A stretch of 64,000 nucleotides of DNA from Chaetoderma sp. LZ-2023a. Its lineage: Eukaryota > Mollusca > Caudofoveata > Chaetodermatida > Chaetodermatidae. Under the pieces are notes generated by a model. That model searched no databases, was not told the origin of the DNA, and saw nothing but the letters and a program-made list of their open reading frames with translations. The stretch lies in assembly GCA_034401795.1 (NCBI GenBank), contig CM067369.1:91874579-91938578 (forward strand). The letters are read 5' to 3'. Both the position numbers and the translations under genes were made by a program. Below are positions 54,823 through 64,000 of the stretch, piece by piece. The first letter of the stretch is position 1. Every line of letters begins with the position of its first letter.

Positions 54823-55036
54823 CCAATAATCTAGTCAGAGGAAGTGCTAGTCTGCGCATGCGCGGTGGTGGGGCTGGCATCCGCCAGACTACGCTCTGAC
54901 TCCCTGCCCACTAGGGGCGCCTAACTGTTTTAATCTGAGTGTTTATTGAGTGAAAGCGAATATTTAGCAATATCAAAAGTATTAGGGAGGTAAGTATCAA
55001 CTCTCTCGTGAAAAAAGAAATCCTAGATTTCGTTTA
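54823..55036 (-). repeat. Right inverted terminal repeat and 3' end of element C
   Basis: 54823-54997 mirrors 48007-48182. The last 39 bases are the 3'-specific end. It contains GGGAGGTAAGTATCAAC, a near-perfect 5' splice site, about 480 bp before the next host exon. Confidence 0.9.
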
Positions 55037-55469
55037 ATTACAAATATCCTGTGTACTAAAGGCGATACGGCTTTCGATGTCTGCCTTGTTTACTAGTGAT
55101 GCCTATACTGGGCTATGCTAGCCGTAACTGGAGTGATGTAGATAACCTGTGGCTTATCGATTGCCATAATTGAAAAAGTTGAAATCAGAATTCCCGTTTT
55201 GCGCGATTTCAAATGGGGTTTTCTTGTTTATTTCTTGCTGTATGCTTGCACAATTTATACATAGGAGACGGATTTTGATTGTATTTCAACTATATTGTAT
55301 AAATGGCTATTAAAATTGTGTTCGCATACAGACTTTAACCCGTTAACTGACTCGTATCAGCCAAAAATGGCTTCTTCAGTGGTCTTGATAAATGTCAATT
55401 TGCAGACCGACAGAGGACTATCTTTGAAAATTTACAAATGGAATGACTGGCTCATTTTCTGTGTTTCAG

Positions 55470-55555
55470 TCAACATGCTAATTTGGATGCCAGATATTGT
55501 CAAACAAGGAGCAAATACCTGTACTTGCTTAATGAACTTAAAACACCTGTCCGAG
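55470..55555 (+). CDS. TBC1D2-like Rab GAP, exon at the coiled-coil end
   Basis: The acceptor is TCTGTGTTTCAG and the donor CCGAG|GTATGT. The first base completes Ile with the exon at 44608, and the last base starts the Gly completed at 57883, so both phases fit. Sequence NLDARYCQTRSKYLYLLNEL resembles the QSKFL.LLNEL-like segment of TBC1D2 before the TBC domain. A perfect duplicate lies at 47662-47824. This copy is the one with correct phase. Confidence 0.85.
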
Positions 55556-55574
55556 GTATGTGTGCGCTTAACCT

Positions 55575-56000
55575 TTTAAAATCAAGCCGGCCAAAGACAG
55601 CTTCTGCAGTGGTCTTGAGAAATCTCCATTTGCAGACCAAGAGAAGACTGTTTTTAAAAATTTAACAATGAAATGACTGGCACGATTCTGGATAACTGAG
55701 CCAGTTATTTCAGTGATAAGTTTTAAAAAATAACCGGGTGGCCTACAAATGGATAATTTTTATGAGAAAATTAGAATTTTCTTTTACAAATTTGTGTATT
55801 AAAGGATTAATATTGATTTAGACTAAATAATTCAAGATGTACAGTGGTGCTGTATATCCTGCTTTTTGTATATTGAAATATTTGCTTATTGAACGTCCAA
55901 CCCTAGACAAGAGAAGAGTATTTTTGAAAATTTTACACTGCAATGACTGGTTGTGTTTCGAACCAGGAATTATAGTGATAAATGTTCAAAAAGAGCCTTG
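55575..56000. repeat. Degenerate TTAA-MITE hairpins
   Basis: TGCAGACCAAGAGAAGACTG and its eroded partner around CTGGATAACTGAGCCAGTTA at about 55630-55760, then a second, poorer copy at 55900-55990. A further one-sided copy is at 55340-55465. Confidence 0.55.
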
Positions 56001-56199
56001 CTGTCCCGTTGGTAAATGGCATCTGTTCATACAATTGAACCGTTTGAAAGTAGTGTATAGGGTGGCTGCCACATTTGATAAAATGCATGTTTACCATTGG
56101 TCAATATTGTCAAGGACGCCAATATTTTTGCATTTCCTCTCCAAGTCTTTACCTGTGGCCATTGGCCCATTTGTAAATGGCATCTCTTATGCATCATAG

Positions 56200-56373
56200 G
56201 CAGCAACAACACCCAGTCAAATTAGTTACAAAATATTCAACAGCTTCCCTGTATAGTTTTCAGGAAATTGATAGCTAGGGCATTTGAGGATCGATCAAGC
56301 CCAACACGGCGAGGTGTAGGTGGAGCTTAGCTAGTGATGGGCGGGGCATAGCTAAAAATGAAAAGGTCCATTA
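56200..56373 (-). repeat. Hairpin MITE, truncated copy
   Basis: It runs from GGCAGCAACAACACCCAG through CCCAACACGGCGAGGTGTAG to AAAAGGTCCATT, in reverse orientation. The left half is missing. Confidence 0.75.
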
Positions 56374-56623
56374 TTGTAAACATGTTTACAGTTCCTCATC
56401 AGCCCGTTGAGTACTAAGGCCCTTGGAGCATTTATTAATTATATTTCATGAACTTGTATATGACAGCTTAGTACAAACATGCATTTTTTGTTTAGTTCTT
56501 CTTCCTACACAGTACTTTGCATATACATAAGGATAAAGATTAATTATAACACGTTCAATCACCAGTATATACACACAGAATTTTCTAGATAATAGAGGGG
56601 TTCATTTCTTGCTATGCCACGCC

Positions 56624-57020
56624 AATGGAGGAAACCAGTTTTAACTGGCCCGCCCATCTCTGTCTAAGCTCTACCCACAATTCGCCCGTGTTGCGATCGA
56701 TTGATCCCTGAACTCCTTGACGATCAATTTCCAGAAAACGGTATACAGGTAAACTTTTGAATGTTTTGAAACTAATTTGCCTGGGTGCTGTTGCAGCCCG
56801 TGGCAAAAACAGCGCCCAGTCAAAATAGTTGAAAAATATTAAGCTGCATGTTTATTAAATAGTAAAGACATAGAGTTCGTACAACAACGCATAGTCCGTC
56901 ATCAATGAAGATGAACTATATCTTCATCATTCAAGATGTCATTGATTATTGCCTCATCCTACACGTCACATTGTTGATTATGACATCATATGATTGATGG
57001 ATAAACTGGAACGGTCCATT
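56624..57020 (+). repeat. Hairpin MITE, complete copy
   Basis: AATGGAGGAAACCAGTTTTA at the left and AAACTGGAACGGTCCATT at the right: one terminus is of each subtype. The hairpin is GGGTGCTGTTGCAGCCC / CAGCGCCCAGTCAAAA. Confidence 0.8.
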
Positions 57021-57314
57021 GCTAGCTAAGCTCCACCCACTTTGTACATGCATTTGAAAATGATATGAATTTTTGAAACATGAATTTCCTGAATCTAAAT
57101 TTCAAGGTAATTACACAGGTAAGCTTTTGAACATTTGGAAACTGATTTGACTGGCGCTGCTACCTATGTCTCCCAGTAAAATTAGATGCAAAATATTCAG
57201 GATAATTTCACTTTTCATGACAGAGCTACAGCATTTTGATTATGACATCAGCTAACATGTGACTTATTTGATTATGACATTAAATACTTGAGTGACAGAT
57301 CAGATCCATCCATA
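57018..57314 (+). repeat. MITE, GATCCCTCC subfamily, adjacent copy
   Basis: It follows the previous copy directly. It contains GCTAAGCTCCACCCAC, GGTAAGCTTTTGAAC, the stems GACTGGCGCTGC / CCCAGTAAAATTAG, and ends GTGACAGATCAGATCCATCC, like the copy at 3508. Confidence 0.65.
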
Positions 57315-57344
57315 GTGATGGAACCAATATTCTGCTGTTTGAGT

Positions 57345-57354
57345 GAATCAATCA

Positions 57355-57424
<70 letters not shown>
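57345..57424 (+). repeat. (AATC)n/(AAGC)n microsatellite
   Basis: Uninterrupted AATC repeats followed by AAGC repeats. Confidence 0.95.
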
Positions 57425-57882
57425 TCGATTCAAAATTTTTTTGTTCACATTATTGCAAAATAATTTACTTCTAATAAGCATGACTGATAATCACTTGTTT
57501 GCATTTATAAGTAGCCAAGTATACAATCAAATTTATCATATAAACGTGGCTTTCAGCCATTTTCGTATTTCTCGATAAGAACACACATTTAATATTCAAC
57601 AAAAGAGTTTCATAGGTTAGATAACGCAAAATATAAACAGCGCAAAATCGTGTATTCAAACGTGTTTCAGGGATCGACTTTATTGGAAAATTTGTCAAAA
57701 TATTAGGTTATAAGATAAATAGAATCTCAAACTCACTCCTATTTCATATCACTATTATCAACCTCATCGAAAACTCACATTGCACTCACTTAATTTTCTA
57801 CTCGGTTAATAATAGTGATATTAAATGGGATCTCATTCCAGATCCTCTCTGTATTTACCTTATCTATATATGTGACATTCAG

Positions 57883-57985
57883 GTGATGAGGCAGACCACA
57901 GACAGGAAGTTGTTGATCAGTTATTACAAGATGCTATTGAAAATGAAGAGCAGGGTAGTGATGATTTCATCTCATCATCAAATAG
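57883..57985 (+). CDS. TBC1D2-like Rab GAP, acidic linker exon
   Basis: The acceptor is GTGACATTCAG and the donor AATAG|GTACGT. Two bases complete Gly with the exon at 55470, and the exon ends with two bases of a Ser codon. It is strongly acidic (EVVDQLLQDAIENEEQGSDD) and lies between the coiled coil and the pre-TBC segment. Confidence 0.75.
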
Positions 57986-58062
57986 GTACGTGATGTTACT
58001 ACGTGAAACAAAGTTTAAGCATTTGTTATCCAATAAAATACGTAACCGCTAAAGGTCAAATG

Positions 58063-58370
58063 TTTTTCACTATGCCCCACCCATCTTTAGCTGAGCTCCA
58101 CCCACGCTTTGCCCGTGTTGTAATTGATCGATCCCTGCACTCTGAATCGCAATTTCCAGAAAACAATACAGGTAAGCTGTTGAATATTTTGAAACTAATT
58201 TGACTGAGTGCTGTTGCTGCCTATAGCATGTTTATTAAATAGTAAAGACATACAATTCGTACAACAACACTTACATTTGTAGTCCATCATCAATTAAGCG
58301 TTTGTAATGAGCATATCTACATCACTTGTGATGTAATTGATTATGATGTCATCCTACATGTCATGTAGTT
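58063..58370 (+). repeat. Hairpin MITE, truncated copy
   Basis: It starts inside the family at CACTATGCCCCACCCATC, has the left stem GACTGAGTGCTGTTGCTGCC without its partner, and fades after CTACATGTCATGTAGTTCC. Confidence 0.7.
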
Positions 58371-59186
58371 CCTTTACTTTGGCCATTTCGGGTCGTCGTT
58401 TGAACATCGCTTGCAAAATCTTTTCAACTGTTCCTCAAGCTTTTTCATATGTATGATGACTGACACCATTTGTTCAATTGTAATAACCCTAACTCTCCCG
58501 AGCTCTTGAATTATCAGAAATAAAATTTTATAATTTTAAATATTGATATTATCACATAATCAGTATCATGTATAAATTAAGACCACACCTGAAAATAAAC
58601 TGCTAAAGGCTTTATTTGGCTGGTTATCTTCACATCTCCCCAACCTAGATATTAGTGATTATTATATGACTTTGTATGATTACTGTATTCTGCGGCTGTA
58701 GTAGCAGAACCATCCTACAGCTGCAATCAGTCCTTCGCTTTTGCCCACTGTGTCTTGTCCTCACCAAAATCTTTAGCTTCCTCAGACCCATTCTTGATTT
58801 GACTGTAGCGAGTCCAGCTTTCTTGATTATTATATGCCTGTATATATTAGCCAATAAAATGGCTGCATTTCTACCATGTGACCATCCAGGAAAAAAGTGT
58901 TATAATGTACTTTAAAGAAGTGTTATTTTACTCTGTCTAAAAGTGTTATTGGATTCGGAGGCTATTTATTATGTCATAAGAATATTACGTCAATCCAGTT
59001 GATGGTGTCATTTGCAGACATAACGTCAAGAACTTATCACATCGCTCAAATATTAGGTCAAGTATTACACCACTGCATATTTCGTCATAAATGAATTGCT
59101 AACTTGTACATGTATCATTTTTGGTGTACATTTGATAAATAGTAAATTCAATAAACATGTTACATTGAATTATTTATATTACTTTT
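58371..59186. other. Intron, no gene recognised
   Basis: AT-rich sequence with short open frames in both directions and no motif. Confidence 0.5.
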
Positions 59187-61026
59187 TATCCCCCCCGGTC
59201 TGGAAGACGGTGGGATATAGTGATCAGCATGTCCATCCGTCCGGCTATCTGCCCACCCATCTGTCCGTCCATCCATCCATCCATGCATCTGCCCTGTCTT
59301 GTCAACGCAACTCCTAGAGGTCTCAATGGATTAACTTAAAATTGTGTCCACATTATCAGTATCATGTGCAGATGTGCATGTCCTTTTTCGCAGCAAAAAA
59401 TTGTCCATTACAGAGTTATCCTCCTTGAAATATCTTGAAGCCGATACATAAACGGCAATGCCAATCATTTCTTGTCAACGCAACTCCTACAGTTTAGCTC
59501 TGATTCTTTTGAAACTTGGTAAACGTTATCATTACCACGTGAATGCGTGCATGTGCTAGCCGTATACCAGTACATCCATCCGTCTCCAAAATGTATGTAT
59601 GTCTGTCAGTCGGTCCATCCATCTCTGACAATCATTTCTTGTCAACGCAAATCCTAGAGGTCTCAATGGATTAACTTAAAATTTCATCCACATTATCAGT
59701 ATCATGTGCAGACGTGCATGTGCTTTTTTCGCGGGCAAAAAATTATTCATTACAGAGTTATCACCTTTTAAATATCTTAAAGCCGATACATAAACTGCAT
59801 TGTCAATCATTTCTTGTCAATGCAACTCCTACAATTTAGCTGCGATTCTTTTGAAACTTGGTAAGTATTATCATTACAACGTGAAGATGTGCATGTGGTA
59901 TCCGTATACTTGTATATCCATCCATCTGTCCCAAATGTATGTTCGTCTGTCGGTCCATCCTTGTCAATGCTACTCCTACAGTCTAGTTACAATTCTTTTG
60001 AAACATGGTCAATCTAGTCATTACCATCTGAAGTTGTGCATGTGCTTTTTTTGCGGCAAGAAAAATTATTCATTACAGAGTTATCCCCCTTTAAATACTG
60101 TTAAGCTGATACATAAACTGCAGTAACAATCATTTCTTGTCAACAACTACAATTTAGCTGTGATTCCTTTGAAACTTGGTAAGGATTCTCATTACCACTT
60201 GAAGATGTGCATGTGCTATCCGTATGCCTGTACATCCATGCATCTGTATAGAATGTATGTATGTATGTCAGTCTGTCGGTCCGTCCATCTCTGGCAATCA
60301 TTTCAAGATGTCAACACAACTCCTACAGTTTAGCTATGATTCCAGAAGTCTCTGTTGGTTTGACATTAAGGGAGTCTAACTCCATCCAGAAACCTGGACT
60401 AGAGTAGAGAGTTGTGATTCTTGCATTAGAAGGCACTAAATGCAAGATTAGAAATTTTTTGTGGCCGCTAAATGTAAGTAGATTTATTTAGCAAGTAGTG
60501 ATTGAACAATAAGTATGTCTATGTGGTTAATAAAACGACAGACAAACCCTAGGCAGCTCTGTGGTCGTTATCTCCCCCGAAATACTTAAATTCATCAAAA
60601 TTGTCTTGTTCGTGTCAGATCTTGAAGAATCCTGAACCTATGCTCTCAATTCCTTTGTCACTGAATATATTACTTGAACAAGCAGTGTTATGATTCCATT
60701 TTGAAGAAATTCATCCATATTTTCCTGAGTTATCTCCCTTGAAAAACTTAAAATTCACCAAAATTCTCTTGTCCGGGCATAATAGTTGAACGGAATTGAA
60801 CCTGCACTTACAAATCTATCTTTCTTTAAGGCGAGATGCAGTGTCAGGATTTCATTTTTCATTGATTTGTTTTTCAAAAATATTGTCCCTTACAATTAAT
60901 GTTACAGGTATGTCCACTCTTGATGTATGTTTATCTGAAATGTGAATCCGGGTTGGGTGGGTGGGGGTAGTGGGGGTGGGGTGGGGGTGGTGGTGAGGAA
61001 TATGCCGTCTTCTGATGGCTCTGGTT
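59187..61026 (+). repeat. Dispersed element with ~345-bp internal tandem repeats, copy 2
   Basis: It starts CCCCCGGTCTGGAAGACGG and ATATAGTGATCAGCATGTCC, has about three clear units plus diverged ones to about 60345, and a unique 3' stretch ending ATATGCCGTCTTCTGATGGC then TCTGGTTT. It matches copy 1 at 16530-18000 at both ends. A G-rich expansion (about 60955-60996) sits near its 3' end. Confidence 0.85.
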
Positions 61027-61061
61027 TGAATATGTAGGCGTATAATAAATGGGTCGTTTAA

Positions 61062-61192
61062 AGTTTCTGAGTACAATATGGATTTTTATTGTACTCGTCC
61101 ATGTTGTGGACTGCGACGTCTCATCCAAGACTGAATTTTAAACACACCGTGGTCTTGTACAATAAAAATTGATATTGTACTCAGAAGTGTTA
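61062..61192. repeat. Short hairpin MITE
   Basis: TTTCTGAGTACAATATGG and ATTTTTATTGTAC at the left are mirrored by GTACAATAAAAATTGATA and TTGTACTCAGAA at the right, with a 50-bp loop. It lies 140 bp before a host exon. Confidence 0.75.
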
Positions 61193-61332
61193 AATACCTT
61201 AATATTATAGGTCTATTGTGCTACCTGAAATGGTACTGGCATCTATTGTGGGCATCTGGATGGCATGAGGTGGAGGCATATATAGTGGATAGAGTGCATG
61301 TCTAGGTTATCAATGAACAATCTTGTTTTTAG

Positions 61333-61459
61333 TACACATGAACATGACCATTATGGCTTTACGAAGGAAAACAATGGCTGGTCGAATGATGAAGAGCGTC
61401 TGAATAACCGGGCTGCAGCACTGCAGACTCGCTCTGATAAGTTACTGCAACAGCTTAAG
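61333..61459 (+). CDS. TBC1D2-like Rab GAP, pre-TBC exon
   Basis: The acceptor is TTGTTTTTAG and the donor CTTAAG|GTCAGA. One base completes Ser with the previous exon, and it ends in phase 0. Sequence EHDHYGFTKEN then RLNNRAAALQTRSDKLLQQL matches the pattern of TBC1D2 just before the TBC domain: a YGF motif followed by a helix with ALxxRSxxLL. Confidence 0.88.
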
Positions 61460-62096
61460 GTCAGAGACATTTTTGTTACAAAACAGAAATTGGAACACAG
61501 GTGTCGCTTTTCTAAGGGTATCAACTTTATTGTCCACATTAAGGTTTTGCTTATAAAAAACTCATTAGCAAATAGGATGACAGGCTAGATTTTTAATTCT
61601 GCAGAATTCTTGTTATTTAGAATTGAATATGATAGGTATATTTGGTTAATAGCTACATTTTTGTATCTTGACTTTCCAAATAAAACATATAAAAGATGGC
61701 TCCTGAATTTATTTGTTGTAAATCTTAATGGAATGACAAAAATGATAGGCTTGTATGCGAAAATCTGGTTGGCCAATTTGGTTTGTGGTTTTGGTGGCCA
61801 TGTTGGATTTTCCCAAATTGGCAATTGGTCTGATTTGAAGCAAACCTGGCAGAAGTGATTATAATAGAGTAGGTTTGCGAGTTTCATGTGAAAATCTGAA
61901 GGGCCATTTTGCTCAGTTCGGGTACATATGTTAATTACTTTTCTGAATTTTGGAAAAGCCAGTTTCAATGAATAGTCAATAGTTGGACTCAAAAACAACA
62001 GACCAAAGTGCCATACTAGTGACGAGCACTGCATGGAACAAGTGATGTTCATGATACAATTTGTAGGTCTATGCACAACATCAGAAAGATAACTAC

Positions 62097-62432
62097 TAGA
62101 CCTTTCCAGTTTTAGCTATTTCTAGTTAAGCTCCACCCACACCTCGCTCGTCTTCGGATCGATCAATCCCTGAACTCCCTAACTATCAATTTCCAGAAAA
62201 CTATACCGGTAAGCTGATGAATATTTTGAGACTAATTTGACTGGGTGCTGTTGCTGTTTATTAAATAGTAAAGACATACAATTCGTACAACAACGCATAG
62301 TCCATCACCAATTATGCATTCATGACACTTATCTATGTTAATCATGACATCATTGATTATAACGTCATCCTACACATCATGTGGTTGATTATGATGTCAT
62401 ATGATGGATGGATAAACTGGAAAGGTCCATTA
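62097..62432 (+). repeat. Hairpin MITE copy
   Basis: TAGACCTTTCCAGTTTTAGC at the left and AAACTGGAAAGGTCCATT at the right. The right stem is deleted after GGGTGCTGTTGCTG, as in several other copies. Confidence 0.8.
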
Positions 62433-62627
62433 AGACATGTAGCGTGTGTGTCTGCGTGTGTGTGTGCGTGCATGAGTACAGGTACATTTGTCCAGCGAGA
62501 TAACTCGAGTTCTACTTAATCGATCTTGACCAAACATGGCTGTCAGGCTGCCCTTTGGGTCCCGAATATCTCATGATTTTGTGGTCAACAGGTCAAATGT
62601 CATGGTCATCTAACCGTGTGGGTGGAA

Positions 62628-62799
62628 TGAATATGGCAGCAAGAGCATCCTGTCAAATTATTTTCAAAATATTCAACAGCTTAACTGTATAGTTTGATAG
62701 TGAGGGAGTTTAGGAATCGATCAATCACAACACGAGCAAGTGTGGGTTGAGATTAGCTAGAGATGGGCGGGGCCATAGCTAAAACAGGATTCGCCATTA
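62628..62799 (-). repeat. Hairpin MITE, truncated copy
   Basis: A reverse copy from GGCAGCAAGAGCATCCTG to AAAACAGGATTCGCCATT. It ends 12 bp before the acceptor of the next host exon, so the MITE supplies most of the sequence next to that splice site. Confidence 0.8.
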
Positions 62800-62811
62800 T
62801 TTCAATCATAG

Positions 62812-62957
62812 GACAGTGACCAGACTGTTTCACACAAAGTACGTTGGGAGAACTTCATGGTCAATCAACAGAGTCGGCCATTACAACGATGTCCTGAATT
62901 GAAAGCACTTATTCGTGGGGGTGTGCCTCATGAGTACCGAGAAATGGTTTGGAAAAT
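62812..62957 (+). CDS. TBC1D2-like Rab GAP, start of TBC domain
   Basis: The acceptor is TTCAATCATAG and the donor AAAAT|GTGAGT. It starts in phase 0 and ends with two bases of Met. The TBC domain opens with PELKALIRGGVPHEYREMVW, the RxGVPxxxRxxxW signature of Rab GAPs. The catalytic Arg and Gln fingers lie downstream, outside the window. The alternative acceptor five bases further on would begin with a stop codon. Confidence 0.92.
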
Positions 62958-62998
62958 GTGAGTATACAACAGTGTACTGAATAATAAGAGAACATGGT

Positions 62999-63388
62999 AA
63001 TGGAGAGACACAATCTGTCACTCAAGATTCTGATGTCAATAAATTACGTCACTAGTTAGCTGATGTCACAATCATAATGACGTATATCTCTGTCATCAAA
63101 ACGGAAAGGTCTGTCACAAGTGTGTGAATTGTATGTCTTGATGAATTTACAGTTTACTAAAACATTCTGTTGAATATTTTGAAACTAATTCGAATGGGAG
63201 CTGTTGCTGTCATGGCAACATTCCTCAGGCAAATTAAGTTGCAAATTATTCAACAGCTTACCGGTTTAGTTACCTTAGATCTTGGGAGGTTAGATTTCAA
63301 AGTGCCAAATCAAATCTAACATGCATAAAGGCTGGCGAGGCTTAGCCAGATATGGGCAGAGCAAAGCTAGAAATGGATCCCTCTATTA
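62999..63388 (-). repeat. MITE, GATCCCTCC subfamily, complete copy
   Basis: A reverse copy from AATGGAGAGACACAATCTGT to AATGGATCCCTCTATTA, with CTGTTGAATATTTTGAAACT, GGAGCTGTTGCTGTC and ATTCAACAGCTTACCGG inside. Confidence 0.7.
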
Positions 63389-63608
63389 TCTTGTACCAAA
63401 AGGGTTAAAACATTGGCTGGTAAGGGCTAGAATGTAATCATTGTAGGGCTAGCAAATGTTATTTATCATGATAGCACTGTTTACTAGCGCCCCCATCTAG
63501 CTTAATTTTAATCCCTGTATATGAGTTACCGATTGCCCTGACCCTGCCACCCACCCACCTACCCACCTAGGTAATATATTTGCTAATCCGCCAGTGCTTT
63601 TCTCTCAG

Positions 63609-63717
63609 GTGTATTAACTCACATGTAGGAAGAGATCGAGATAAACTAGGACCTCACCATTACAAGACACTTGTCAGCCGGATTGCAACTAGTCGACAGA
63701 ATCCAAACTCCAAACAG
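63609..63717 (+). CDS. TBC1D2-like Rab GAP, TBC domain exon
   Basis: The acceptor is TTTTCTCTCAG and the donor AAACAG|GTTTCT. One base completes Met with the preceding exon, giving MVWKM-CINSHVGRD across the junction. It ends in phase 0 with YKTLVSRIATSRQNPNSKQ, the segment before the first TBC catalytic motif. The gene continues beyond the window. Confidence 0.88.
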
Positions 63718-63960
63718 GTTTCTAGTAATTACTGCATGTAGGGATTGCATTGTTTTACCCACTCCATTCAGTCTGCTAATTGTTGTACAGTTTGATCACT
63801 GTTGCTGTAACATTTTGTGCATCTATGGAAATGTTTTGTTATGGACAAATGAACTGATAAGGTGATGGTTTATTGTACTGTGAAAAAAGATATGGTTTGC
63901 GATTATTTTATTTACTTCTTTCATTTATTTAAAGGCATCTATAGTCTGTTCTTTACACTG

Positions 63961-64000
63961 TATAATATATATATATATATAGTGTGTTATAATGGAGGAA
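63961..64000. repeat. AT microsatellite and start of another MITE copy
   Basis: (AT)n at 63964-63980, then TATAATGGAGGAA, the left end of a further hairpin MITE cut by the window edge. Confidence 0.6.

Larger units (their letters stand above)
47991..55036 (+). mobile_element. DIRS-like retrotransposon C, structurally complete
   Basis: A 7.0-kb element with about 175-bp inverted terminal repeats, an internal complementary region, spliced Gag, Pol (RT, RNase H, MT-like) and overlapping YR, all open. Comparing the ends with the complementary region places the edges at ATTTCACTTC and TTTCGTTTA within a base or so. It is clearly richer in G+C and CpG than the flanking introns, in keeping with a recent insertion. 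Confidence 0.92.

Noticed and set aside
44608-57985. Direct splice from the exon at 44608 to that at 57883
   Set aside because: Phases do not fit (2 to 1). The exon at 55470 resolves both junctions.
62817-62957. Acceptor at 62816 for the TBC-start exon
   Set aside because: It would begin with TGA in the required phase. The acceptor at 62811 keeps the frame.
1-64000. tRNA, rRNA or other structured RNA genes
   Set aside because: None recognised by eye. The many hairpins are explained by MITEs. A covariance-model scan would be needed to exclude small RNAs.

Overview
This is a window of animal genomic DNA that lies almost entirely in the introns of one host gene. The gene is a TBC1D2/Armus-like Rab GTPase-activating protein on the + strand. 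Twelve exons were read from splice sites, and their phases agree at every junction: 5385-5503, 11614-11809, 13351-13673, 19021-19154, 22849-22986, 32415-32646, 44608-44714, 55470-55555, 57883-57985, 61333-61459, 62812-62957 and 63609-63717. They cover the last part of the PH domain, a linker, a long coiled coil and the start of the TBC domain. The 5' exons and most of the TBC domain lie outside the window. Introns reach about 12 kb. The repeat content (pearl/HINE-like arrays, DIRS-like elements, short hairpin elements) suggests a lophotrochozoan, most likely a mollusc. That is inference.

The introns hold four DIRS-like tyrosine-recombinase retrotransposons, all in the sense direction. A (1-3216, 5' end outside the window) has lost Gag and RT. 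B (24420-31214) and C (about 47991-55036) look complete and intact: inverted terminal repeats, an internal complementary region (ICR), a Gag that appears to be spliced, RT/RNase H/methyltransferase-like Pol, and an overlapping tyrosine-recombinase frame. D (about 33021-41943) is heavily decayed. It is recognised by its terminal repeats, ICR and Pol/YR remnants, and it carries a dead Tc1-like transposon inside it (35503-37008).

Other mobile DNA: a 5'-truncated, frameshifted LINE with RNase H (14546-16500); a Ty3-like pol fragment (7830-8950); a degenerate Gag-like ORF region (21260-22662); HINE/pearl-like elements (23385-24306, a partial copy at 19365); two copies of an element with about 345-bp internal repeats (16530-18000, 59187-61026); a 1.1-kb TIR element nested in a tandem array (42259-43354); an 850-bp near-perfect palindrome (12394-13243); about twenty copies of a 300-400-bp MITE with a strong internal hairpin; and several TTAA-flanked, piggyBac-like hairpin MITEs.

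The main points of interest are: (1) a second reading frame that stays open through about 1.9 kb of RT/RH coding in B, C and part of A and runs into the recombinase; (2) a GGTRAGTAT motif, identical to a 5' splice site, at near-constant offset from the 3' end in all four DIRS families; (3) the empty target site of B, reconstructed inside a MITE around one TTC; (4) a perfect 163-bp duplication of host exon 55470-55555 bracketing element C.
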